A DNA stretch of 64,000 bases, taken from positions 62,001-126,000 of the forward strand of contig NZ_MUZA01000005.1 in assembly GCF_021442385.1 (NCBI RefSeq), in the 5' to 3' direction. Under the pieces are notes generated by a model. The model was not told the origin of the DNA. It saw nothing but the letters and a program-made list of their open reading frames with translations, and did not search any database. Below, one piece after another: positions 44,894 to 52,484 of this stretch (position 1 is the stretch's first letter; each line of letters starts with the position of its first letter). The stretch is from Micromonospora sp. MH99 (GTDB lineage Bacteria > Actinomycetota > Actinomycetes > Mycobacteriales > Micromonosporaceae). The translations under genes were made by a program, and so were the position numbers.

Positions 44894-47722
44894 ATGCTTT
44901 CGAAATCCCGGCGCTGGTCCCGGGCACTCGTCGCGGCGGTCACCACCGTCGCGAGTGTGACCCTGGCAGTAGTCGCGCCCTCCACCGCCGCGCAGGCGGT
45001 GGTGATCCCCGCCAGTGACTACCAGCAGGTCAAACTCGCCACCGGCTCGGCCGAGCTGGGCGAGGCCATGTCCCTGGCCGTTCTGCCCAACCGCTCGGTG
45101 CTGCACACCGCCCGCAACGGCGTCCTGCGGGTCACCGACGTGGCCGGCAACACCAAGGTCTCCGGCACCCTGTCCGTCTACACGCACGACGAGGAGGGGT
45201 TGCAGGGCGTCGCCGTCGACCCCAACTTCGCCACCAACCGGTGGATCTACCTGTACTACTCGCCCACGTTGAGCACCCCGTCCGGGGATGCCCCCACCAC
45301 CGGCACGCAGTCGGACTGGGACCGGTGGAAGGGGCACCTGCGGCTGTCCCGGTTCACCCTCAACAGCGACGACACGGTCAACATGAGCAGCGAGAAGATC
45401 GTGCTCCAGGTCGCCAACGACCGTGGACAGTGCTGCCACGTCGGCGGTGACCTGGACTTCGACGCCGCCGGCAACCTGTACCTGACCACCGGCGACGACA
45501 CCAACCCGTTCGAGTCGTCGGGCTACGCGCCGCTGGACGAGCGGACCAACCGCAACCCGCAGTTCGACGCCCAGCGCTCGGCGGGCAACACCAACGACCT
45601 GCGGGGCAAGGTGCTGCGGATCAAGCCGCAGGCGGACGGGACATACACGATCCCGTCGGGCAACCTGTTCGCGCCCGGCACGGCCAACACCCGTCCGGAG
45701 ATCTACGCGATGGGTCTGCGCAACCCGTTCCGGATGAGCGTCGACAAGGCCACAGGCGTCGTCTACGTCGGCGACTACGGCCCGGACGCCGGGAGCACCA
45801 ACTCCAGCCGCGGTCCGCAGGGTCAGGTGGAGTTCAACCGCATCACGGCGCCCGGCAACTTCGGCTGGCCGTACTGCACGGGCAGCAACACGAGCACCGA
45901 AACATACAATGAATACACCTTCCCGTCCGGGCCGTCGCAGTCGAAGTACAACTGCACGGGCGGGCCGACCAACAACTCGTTCCGCAACACGGGCCTGGGC
46001 ACGCTGCCCGCGGCGAAGCCGGCCTGGATCAAGTACGCCGGCGACTCCGGGTCTCCGTCGGAGTTCGGCAGCGGCTCCGAGTCGCCGATGGCCGGGCCGG
46101 TGTACCGGTACGACGCCTCGCTCAACTCCAGCGTCAAGTTCCCGCAGTCGTTGAACGGCCTGTTCTTCGCGGGCGAGTACGGCCGCCGCTGGATCAAGCC
46201 CATCGCCATCAACTCCGACGGCTCCCGCGGCGAGATCTCCTCGTTCCCGTGGAGCGGCACGCAGGTCATGGACATGGCCTTCGGCCCGGACGGCGCGCTG
46301 TACGTGCTGGACTACGGCACGGGCTCGAACAACCAGGCGCTGTTCCGGATCGAGTACATCGGCGGCGGCAACCGCAACCCGATCGCGGTCGCCTCGGCGA
46401 ACCCGACGTCGGGGGCCAACCCGTTGACCGTGAACTTCTCGTCGGCCGGCAGCTCCGACCCCGAGGGCGGGGCGCTGAGCTACCTGTGGACGTTCGGTGA
46501 CGGCACCACGTCGACGGCGGCCAACCCCACCAAGACGTACACCACCAACGGTACCTACTCCCCCACGTTGAAGGTCACCGACCCGACCGGCCTGTCCGGC
46601 ACGGCGAGCCTGGTCGTCACCGTGGGCAACACCGCGCCGACGGTGACGCTGACCTCGCCCGTCGACGGGCAGCTGTTCAGCTTCGGTGACACCGTGTCGT
46701 ACCAGATCAGCGTGAGCGACCCACAGGACGGCACCATCGACTGTTCCAAGGTGAGCATGACGTACGCGCTGGGCCACGACAGCCACGCCCACCAGATCAC
46801 CTCGAAGAACGGGTGCAGCGGCTCGATCACCGTCCCGACCGACGGTGAGCACGACGCGGCGGCCAACATCTACGGGGTCTTCGACGCCGCCTACACCGAC
46901 AACGGCGGCCTGACCACGCACAGCATCAAGACGCTGCAGCCGAAGCACCGCCAGGGTGAGCACTTCGGCGCCCAGTCGGGTGTGCAGGCGACCGACCACA
47001 CCAGCGCCGAGGGTGGTCGTACCGCCGGGTTCATCGAGAACAACGACTGGATCTCGTACCAGCCGTACAACCTGACCGGTGCGAACCGCATCACCGTGCG
47101 GGCGTCGTCGGCCGGGGCGGGTGGCACGATCGAGGTGCGGACCGGTTCGGCCACCGGCACCCTGCTGGGCACTGTCACGGTGCCGGTGACCGGCAACTGG
47201 GAGACCTTCACCGAGGTGTCCGGCACGATCAGCAACCCGCCCAGCGCGTCGACAACGCTGTACCTGGTGTTCAAGGGCGGGTCGGGCTACCTGTTCGACG
47301 TTGACGCGTTCACCTTCGCCACCGGCACCCCCAGCACGCCGGTGACCACGCTGCGGGCCCAAATCAACAACCAGTACGTGTCGGCGGTCGGCACCACCGC
47401 GTTGATCGCCAACAAGGCCAGCGTCGGTAGCACCGAGCAGTTCGACCGGGTGGACGCCGGCAACGGCAACATCGCGCTGCGGTCGCGCGCCAACGGGCTC
47501 TACGTCTCGGCCACGAACGCGGGCGCGGGAGCGCTGGTCGCCAGCGGCACGTCGATCGGGACGTCGGAGACGTTCCAGCTCATCACCAACTCGGATGGGA
47601 CGGTGAGCCTGCGCGCCACGGTCAACAACCAGATCGTGTGCGCCGAGAACGCCGGGGCGAGCTCGTTGATCGCCAACCGCACGTCGGTGGGAGCCTGGGA
47701 GAAGTTCGTCCTGGGCAGTTAG
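44894..47722 (+). CDS. Secreted PQQ-type sugar dehydrogenase-like protein with PKD, CBM6-like and trefoil domains
   Basis: A 942-residue exported protein. The N-terminus SRRWSRALVAAV may be a twin-arginine signal. Next come a six-bladed glucose/sorbosone dehydrogenase domain (about 45-495, with HDEEGLQGVAVDP and GLRNPFRMSVDK), a PKD domain (about 500-575), a carbohydrate-binding CBM6-like module (about 665-810) and the same trefoil as the preceding protein (about 815-942). It probably oxidises a sugar or lignocellulose-derived substrate outside the cell. GAGGAAGGA gives a strong ribosome site. It lies 88 bp after the ThuA gene, likely one operon. Confidence 0.9.
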   Translation: MLSKSRRWSRALVAAVTTVASVTLAVVAPSTAAQAVVIPASDYQQVKLATGSAELGEAMSLAVLPNRSVLHTARNGVLRVTDVAGNTKVSGTLSVYTHDEEGLQGVAVDPNFATNRWIYLYYSPTLSTPSGDAPTTGTQSDWDRWKGHLRLSRFTLNSDDTVNMSSEKIVLQVANDRGQCCHVGGDLDFDAAGNLYLTTGDDTNPFESSGYAPLDERTNRNPQFDAQRSAGNTNDLRGKVLRIKPQADGTYTIPSGNLFAPGTANTRPEIYAMGLRNPFRMSVDKATGVVYVGDYGPDAGSTNSSRGPQGQVEFNRITAPGNFGWPYCTGSNTSTETYNEYTFPSGPSQSKYNCTGGPTNNSFRNTGLGTLPAAKPAWIKYAGDSGSPSEFGSGSESPMAGPVYRYDASLNSSVKFPQSLNGLFFAGEYGRRWIKPIAINSDGSRGEISSFPWSGTQVMDMAFGPDGALYVLDYGTGSNNQALFRIEYIGGGNRNPIAVASANPTSGANPLTVNFSSAGSSDPEGGALSYLWTFGDGTTSTAANPTKTYTTNGTYSPTLKVTDPTGLSGTASLVVTVGNTAPTVTLTSPVDGQLFSFGDTVSYQISVSDPQDGTIDCSKVSMTYALGHDSHAHQITSKNGCSGSITVPTDGEHDAAANIYGVFDAAYTDNGGLTTHSIKTLQPKHRQGEHFGAQSGVQATDHTSAEGGRTAGFIENNDWISYQPYNLTGANRITVRASSAGAGGTIEVRTGSATGTLLGTVTVPVTGNWETFTEVSGTISNPPSASTTLYLVFKGGSGYLFDVDAFTFATGTPSTPVTTLRAQINNQYVSAVGTTALIANKASVGSTEQFDRVDAGNGNIALRSRANGLYVSATNAGAGALVASGTSIGTSETFQLITNSDGTVSLRATVNNQIVCAENAGASSLIANRTSVGAWEKFVLGS

Positions 47723-47771
47723 GCGGCGGTACCCGGCCTGGTCGGCGGCCGGGCCGTTGAACGGCGGGAGT

Positions 47772-47803
47772 CCGGGGCGGGCGGTGCGAACCGTCCGCCC
47801 CGG
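47772..47803 (+). terminator. Hairpin terminator after the sugar-dehydrogenase gene
   Basis: A 14-bp stem with one G-U pair and a 4-nt GCGA loop (arms 47772-47785 and 47790-47803), 49 nt after the stop. Confidence 0.65.
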
Positions 47804-47854
47804 CTCCTTTCCGGTCGTCGCCTCGGGCCGGCGTGGGTCGGCTCGCACCGTGGC

Positions 47855-47890
47855 TTGACAAGCACCCCGTTCCAGAGTGGACGATGCAGC
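47855..47890 (+). promoter_or_regulatory. Possible promoter of the epimerase gene
   Basis: TTGACA at 47855-47860 and GACGAT at 47880-47885 with a 19-bp spacer, just 5 nt before GTG 47891. The wide spacer makes this tentative. Confidence 0.35.
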
Positions 47891-48799
47891 GTGCGAATCC
47901 TCGTGGTGGGTGGCAGTGGCCTGATCGGCGCGCAGATCGTGGACGTGCTGCGCGAGCGCGGCCACACCACCACCTCGGTGGCGCGGACCGCCCAGCCGGG
48001 CGTCGACCACCTGCTCGATGTCGGGTCCGCCTCGATCGAGGAGCTGCGGCCGGTGCTCGCCGGTCACGACGGTGTCGTGTACGCCACCCGCACCGACGAG
48101 CAGCGACCGCTGCCCAAGCCGATCTATCCGCAGTTCCGCAGCGACAACGTCGATCCGGTGGTGCGCCTGTTCACCGCCGCCCGCGCCGAGGGCCTCACCC
48201 GCGGCGCCGTAATGGGCTCCTACTACACCTACTTCGACCGGCGGAATCCACAGTGGCGGCTCGCCGAGCGGCACACGTACATCAGGTGCCGGGTCGAGCA
48301 GGCCCGGGAGGGACGCGCGGCGGCCGGCCCGGACCTGCCGGTCGCCGTCCTCGAACTGCCGTTCGTCTTCGGTCGTTCCGGCGACCGGCTGCCGAACTGG
48401 GCCGGGCCGCTGGACCGGTGGGCACGGTCGCGTACCCCTCTGGTCGCCCCGACCGGCGGGAGCGCCGCAGCCTCGGCGCGCAGCGTCGCCGAGGTCACTG
48501 CGGACGCTCTGGAGCAGGCAAGCGGCGCGGACATCCCGGTCGCCGACGAGAACCTCACCTGGCACGACATGATCGGGCGCATCGCGGAGTCGGTGGGCCG
48601 ACGCCGCCGGGTCGCCCGACTGCCGGCCGGCGCGGCGACTGTCGCCCTGCGACTCGGCGGCGCGATGCAGGGCCTCGGCGGCAAGGAGTCGGGCATCAAC
48701 CCCACCTACCTCGCGGACCTGCTGCTCGCCGAACTGTTCGTCGAGCCGACGACCGGCCGGTCGCTGGACGCCGCGCTGCGCGAGACCTTCCCCGCCTAG
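47891..48799 (+). CDS. NAD(P)-dependent epimerase/dehydratase family protein
   Basis: A 302-residue atypical SDR. The nucleotide loop is ILVVGGSGLIGAQIVDVL, and the middle has GAVMGSYYTYFDRRNPQW where extended SDRs place their Tyr-Lys pair; a clear YxxxK is not obvious, so catalysis may differ. Substrate unknown. GTG 47891 (MRILVVGGSG) is the natural N-terminus. It converges with the acetyltransferase gene by a four-base overlap. Confidence 0.82.
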   Translation: MRILVVGGSGLIGAQIVDVLRERGHTTTSVARTAQPGVDHLLDVGSASIEELRPVLAGHDGVVYATRTDEQRPLPKPIYPQFRSDNVDPVVRLFTAARAEGLTRGAVMGSYYTYFDRRNPQWRLAERHTYIRCRVEQAREGRAAAGPDLPVAVLELPFVFGRSGDRLPNWAGPLDRWARSRTPLVAPTGGSAAASARSVAEVTADALEQASGADIPVADENLTWHDMIGRIAESVGRRRRVARLPAGAATVALRLGGAMQGLGGKESGINPTYLADLLLAELFVEPTTGRSLDAALRETFPA

Positions 48800-49245
48800 C
48801 TCGTGGATCGGGGCGGACGGGCGAGGTACGCGGTCTTGACGTCCGCCGAGAACCCGCAGGCGCGGTAGAAGGCGTGCGTCGACGGGTCGCGCGAGCCCGT
48901 CATCAGCATCGCCTTGTAACAGCCGGCGTCCCACGCCGCCTGGAGCGTGCCGGCCATGATCTGCCGGCCCAGACCGGTGCCGCGCCGGGACTCCTCGACG
49001 ACGACGTTCTCGATGACGGCGTAGGGCGACGCCGACCGGCTGATGTTGGGGATCACGTTGAGGTACGTCGTGGCGACGACGACCCCGTCCCGTTCCAGGA
49101 CGAACAGGTGCAGCCCCGGTGAGCCCACGATCTGCGCAAAGGCCGCCTCGTCGGATCCGTCGTCCACCACCGGATCGTCCGGGTTCAGCTGCCGGTAGAG
49201 GCGGATGATCTGCGCGAAGTCATCGGGCCGGGCCGCACGGAACAT
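48796..49245 (-). CDS. GNAT-family N-acetyltransferase
   Basis: A 149-residue GNAT protein. The acetyl-CoA loop is VEESRRGTGLGRQIMAGTL (about 90-108), preceded by the YAVIENVVV strand and followed by AFYRACGF, the typical end of the fold. Substrate unknown. ATG 49245 (MFRAARPDD) is selected by TACGCT 6 nt upstream; a longer frame to 49269 would run through this promoter. Confidence 0.87.
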   Translation of the reverse strand: MFRAARPDDFAQIIRLYRQLNPDDPVVDDGSDEAAFAQIVGSPGLHLFVLERDGVVVATTYLNVIPNISRSASPYAVIENVVVEESRRGTGLGRQIMAGTLQAAWDAGCYKAMLMTGSRDPSTHAFYRACGFSADVKTAYLARPPRSTS

Positions 49246-49251
49246 GCCCCG

Positions 49252-49257
49252 AGCGTA
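49252..49257 (-). promoter_or_regulatory. -10 element of the GNAT gene (leaderless)
   Basis: TACGCT on the minus strand, 6 nt before ATG 49245. Confidence 0.5.
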
Positions 49258-49258
49258 G

Positions 49259-50158
49259 TCACCAGCCACCCTTGCCCGCGGACCCGCGGCCGGCCGCCTG
49301 CGCCTGCCGCGCGGCGAGGTCGACGAACTCCCGCACCAGCGGTGATCGATTGTCCTCGGCCCAGGCCAGGCACACCTGGTTGGGCCCGAGGTCGTCGACG
49401 GCCACGTGGGCGACGTCCGGTCGGGTGTAGAACGTCGCGATCGACAGCGGCAGGATCACCATTCCCGCGGCCGCGGCGACGTGTTCCAGCTTCTCCTCGA
49501 CGGAGGACAGCACGGGCCGGGGGCGGGGATCGCTGTCGCTCGGACGGTTCGGCAGGTCCCGCCACTCGGGCACCACGTCCGGGTCCTGGAGAAGCCGTTC
49601 CTCGACCAGCTCGGCGAGGTCGACCGACTCCTTGCCGGCCAGACGGTGCTCGCGAGGCAGGACCACGACCCGCGGTTCGCTGAACAGGGGGCGCAGGCTC
49701 AGGCCGCGCTTGTCGACCGGAAGGCGTACGTAGCTGACGTCGGCGCGTCCCTCGCGTACCACGTCGGCCTGATCGCGCGGGGAGGTGCGCACCACATCGA
49801 CGGACAGGTCGGGGTGCCGCTCGGCGATCGCGCGAGCCTCGGCGGTGACGATGATGCCGGGCATGAACGCGATGGTGAACGTCGACCTGCCGTGCGCGGC
49901 CCGTTGCACCCGTCGGTGCAGTGCCTCGGCCGAGGCGAGCAGCGGACGGGCGTCGGTCAACAGTTGACGACCGGCCTCGGTCAGTACGGTGGAGCGGCGG
50001 TCCCGGACGAACAGCTCGGCGCGAAGTTCCTGCTCGAACGCCCGGATCTGGCGCGACAGGACCGGCTGGGCGATGTGCAGCCGCGCCGCGGCCCGCCCGA
50101 AGTGCAGCTCCTCGGCGACCGCCACGAAGTAGCGGAGCTTGCGCAGATCGACATCCAT
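49259..50158 (-). CDS. LysR-family transcriptional regulator
   Basis: A 299-residue LysR regulator. The N-terminal winged HTH (LRKLRYFVAVAEELHFGRAAARLHIAQPVLSRQIRAFEQEL) is canonical and a periplasmic-binding-protein-like effector domain follows. It is divergent from an SDR gene across 143 bp, the classic arrangement in which the LysR protein controls the neighbour. Effector unknown. ATG 50158 (MDVDLRKLRYF) has a G-rich ribosome site. Confidence 0.92.
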   Translation of the reverse strand: MDVDLRKLRYFVAVAEELHFGRAAARLHIAQPVLSRQIRAFEQELRAELFVRDRRSTVLTEAGRQLLTDARPLLASAEALHRRVQRAAHGRSTFTIAFMPGIIVTAEARAIAERHPDLSVDVVRTSPRDQADVVREGRADVSYVRLPVDKRGLSLRPLFSEPRVVVLPREHRLAGKESVDLAELVEERLLQDPDVVPEWRDLPNRPSDSDPRPRPVLSSVEEKLEHVAAAAGMVILPLSIATFYTRPDVAHVAVDDLGPNQVCLAWAEDNRSPLVREFVDLAARQAQAAGRGSAGKGGW

Positions 50159-50301
50159 CCGTTCCCCCGTCCGCCCCCGCATGCGACCTGTCCGACGATA
50201 CCCTCCGGGCATCACAGCAGGTGAAAGAGGTCTTGGACGTGGGCGACGGAGTCGGCGCATGGTGGGAACCGTCCCCACCACAGATCCGAAAGGACACGAT
50301 C

Positions 50302-51021
50302 ATGAACCTCAGCGACAAGCGCGTCGTCGTACTCGGCGGAACATCGGGAATCGGGCTCTCCACCGCCGTCCGGGCCGCCAGCGAGGGCGCCCAGGTCGTG
50401 GTCGCCTCCCGCAACCAGAGCAGCGTGGACCGCGCCCTGGCGACCCTGCCGACCGGCGCCCAGGGGTACGTGGCCGACCTGACCGACCCCGCCGACGTGG
50501 CCCGACTGTTCCAGGACATCGGCCCGTTCGACCACCTCGTCTACACCGCCGGCGAGCCACTCGCGCTGATGTCCGTCGACGCCCTCGACCTCGCCGCCGC
50601 TCGTGCCGCCTTCGACCTGCGGTACTTCGGCGCCCTGTCCGCTGTCAACGCGGCGCTGCCGCACCTGCGGCCCGGTGGGTCGATCACCCTCACCACCGGC
50701 ACCGCCAACCATCGGCCGAGTGCCGGCTGGACGGTCCCGTCCAGCATCACCGGGGCGATCGACGCCCTGGTCCGCGCGCTCGCCGTCGAACTCGCCCCGA
50801 TCCGGGTCAACGCCGTCTCGGCCGGCGTGATCCGCTCGCCACTGTGGGACTCCCTGACGGAGGAGACCCGAGAGCAGATGTACGCCCAGCTCGGCGAGTC
50901 ACTTCCGCTGGGTCGGGTGGGCGAGCCGGAGGAGGTTGCCGAGACGTTCGTCTATCTGCTGCGGGCGACCTACAGCACCGGCACGGTGGTGACCATCGAC
51001 GGCGGCACCCTGGTCTCCTGA
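50302..51021 (+). CDS. Short-chain dehydrogenase/reductase
   Basis: A 239-residue classical SDR with GGTSGIG at residues 12-18 for NAD(P) binding and a C-terminal TGTVVTIDGGTLVS. The active-site region TTGTANHRPSAGWTVPSSITGAI lacks the usual Tyr-x3-Lys pair (TVPSSIT stands where YSASK is expected). It may therefore be catalytically altered or use a different residue. Likely target of the divergent LysR regulator. ATG 50302 has AAGGA upstream. Confidence 0.86.
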   Translation: MNLSDKRVVVLGGTSGIGLSTAVRAASEGAQVVVASRNQSSVDRALATLPTGAQGYVADLTDPADVARLFQDIGPFDHLVYTAGEPLALMSVDALDLAAARAAFDLRYFGALSAVNAALPHLRPGGSITLTTGTANHRPSAGWTVPSSITGAIDALVRALAVELAPIRVNAVSAGVIRSPLWDSLTEETREQMYAQLGESLPLGRVGEPEEVAETFVYLLRATYSTGTVVTIDGGTLVS

Positions 51022-51082
51022 GCCCGACCCCGCAGAGTCGACAGTGGAGCGGCCCCGCACCACAGTGCCGGACCGTCGCCGG

Positions 51083-51808
51083 TCAGGAGCCCGACGGGCC
51101 CCGGTCGTCGAACTCGTAGGTGGTGGTCAGGGCCTCCGGCAGGTCGGGGACGAGGGCGTTCGTGCCGTCGACGACCTGCACGTAGCGCCTGCCCTGAAGG
51201 ATCGAGTAGCTGCCGTCGGCGACCCGGTCGATGATGAAGAGCTGCGTCGCCGCGTCCGGGTCACAGGCGCGGGCACGGACGCTGCCCGGCGCGGCGTCGT
51301 GCACGACGGTCATGCAGACCTGGCCGGCTCCGGCCGGGGTGGCCGCCTCGATCCGGAACGCCTTTCCCGCCGGACGCAGGACCCACAGCGCCCGGTCGTC
51401 GACGCCCGCCCCGGCGGTGGCCCGTACGCGGTCGCCGTCCGGGTCGGTCGCCAGCGCCGCCCCGCCGAGGCCGGGAACCACGATCCGGACCTGTCGGCGA
51501 CCGGCGAGGATGTCCTGCGGTCCCGCCGGTGCGGTCTGGCTCGGGGTGGTCTCGGCCGGGGTGGTCTCGCTCGGGGTGGGGGGCGACACCACGCCCGCCG
51601 GGCCACCGGTCGGCGTCGTGACGTCGGCGCGTACCCGCAGCACTGTGGTGCCGACGGTCGCGACCAGCACGGCCAGCCCCACGCCGGTGACGGCCGCGCG
51701 ACGCCGCCGCCGGTCGCTGCGCCCCCGCAGCGTCGACGCCGGGGGCAGGGTGGTGACGCGTCGGACCTCGTCGACTATCGCCCGCAGGTCGTCGTGCGGA
51801 TCAGCCAT
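51083..51808 (-). CDS. Membrane-anchored partner of the ECF sigma factor (possible anti-sigma)
   Basis: A 241-residue protein: a short cytosolic N-terminal part (about 1-37), one transmembrane helix (about 38-58), a Thr/Pro-rich linker and an extracytoplasmic domain of about 140 residues ending in a beta-rich segment. The first 8 nt overlap the sigma gene, so the two are co-translated. Its position and single helix fit an anti-sigma or sensor protein, but no zinc-finger anti-sigma motif is visible. Confidence 0.7.
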   Translation of the reverse strand: MADPHDDLRAIVDEVRRVTTLPPASTLRGRSDRRRRRAAVTGVGLAVLVATVGTTVLRVRADVTTPTGGPAGVVSPPTPSETTPAETTPSQTAPAGPQDILAGRRQVRIVVPGLGGAALATDPDGDRVRATAGAGVDDRALWVLRPAGKAFRIEAATPAGAGQVCMTVVHDAAPGSVRARACDPDAATQLFIIDRVADGSYSILQGRRYVQVVDGTNALVPDLPEALTTTYEFDDRGPSGS

Positions 51809-52301
51809 GGGAGGTTCCCTCCTGGTTCGCCTCGGTCAGCAACCCGGCCATCGCGCGGCGACCACGGGCGAGGTACGTCTTGACGGTCCCGACGGGCGCC
51901 CGCATCTCGGCTGCCACCTCGGCGACACTGAGGTCGTTCAGGTGGTGCAGCACGACGGCGCGGCGCTCGTTGGCGCTGAGCCGTTGCAACGCCTGGATCA
52001 GCGCCACGTGGTCCTCGCTGAGGCCGGGCACGCTCACCTCGACGGCGGCCCGGTGGTGGGCACGGATCCGGTTGAACGTCTTACGCCAGCTGCTCACCGC
52101 CGCCCGGGAGGCCACCGCGCGGACCCACGCCTCCGGGCTGTCCGCCTCCCGGACGGTGTGCCAGCGCTGCCAGGCCCGCATGAACGCCTCCGCGACGGCG
52201 TCCTCGGCCTCGCTGCGGTTGCCGGTCAGCGCGTAGACGTGACCCACGATCCGCCCGGCGCAGGCGGCGTAGAGGGCATCGAACTCCTCAGCATCACGCA
52301 T
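51801..52301 (-). CDS. ECF sigma factor, SigE family (actinobacterial)
   Basis: A 166-residue sigma factor. Region 2 is LYAACAGRIVGHVYALTGNRSEAEDAVAEAFMRAWQRW and region 4 contains LSVAEVAAEMRAPVGTVKTYLARGRRAM. It is followed, with an 8-bp overlap, by the membrane partner and is divergent from the secreted subtilase gene, which may be in its regulon. ATG 52301 is the first plausible start; the AGGT close upstream is weak. Confidence 0.88.
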   Translation of the reverse strand: MRDAEEFDALYAACAGRIVGHVYALTGNRSEAEDAVAEAFMRAWQRWHTVREADSPEAWVRAVASRAAVSSWRKTFNRIRAHHRAAVEVSVPGLSEDHVALIQALQRLSANERRAVVLHHLNDLSVAEVAAEMRAPVGTVKTYLARGRRAMAGLLTEANQEGTSHG

Positions 52302-52391
52302 CCGACCTGCGCCCCTCCGAAGCCTTGTCCCCCTGGTCACCGCGCATGGAACTCGCCGCGTCGATCCGGCCGCCCCTCGGCGGGGTCGGTT

Positions 52392-52407
52392 TGTGACCAC
52401 GGTCACA
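52392..52407. promoter_or_regulatory. Perfect CRP-type palindrome between the sigma and subtilase genes
   Basis: TGTGA-N6-TCACA, a perfect match to the CRP-family consensus (TGTGACC-AC-GGTCACA, 7-bp arms), 78 bp before the subtilase start and 91 bp from the sigma start. An actinobacterial CRP/Cmr-like protein could bind here. Confidence 0.55.
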
Positions 52408-52484
52408 CCCGCGAAGATCAACCGGCGGGCGGGTCCAGGCGTCATCGTGCCGTCCCGGGAGACGCCCGTGGCGGAGAGGACGAT

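Noticed and set aside
44795-48934. Open frame of more than 1370 codons opposite the sugar-dehydrogenase gene
   Set aside because: Val/Gly/Arg/Asp-rich translation without recognisable domains; antisense shadow of two convincing genes.
50260-50280. Hairpin GGTGGG...CCCACC upstream of the SDR gene as LysR operator
   Set aside because: It lacks the T-N11-A pattern and sits close to the start; too weak to assign.
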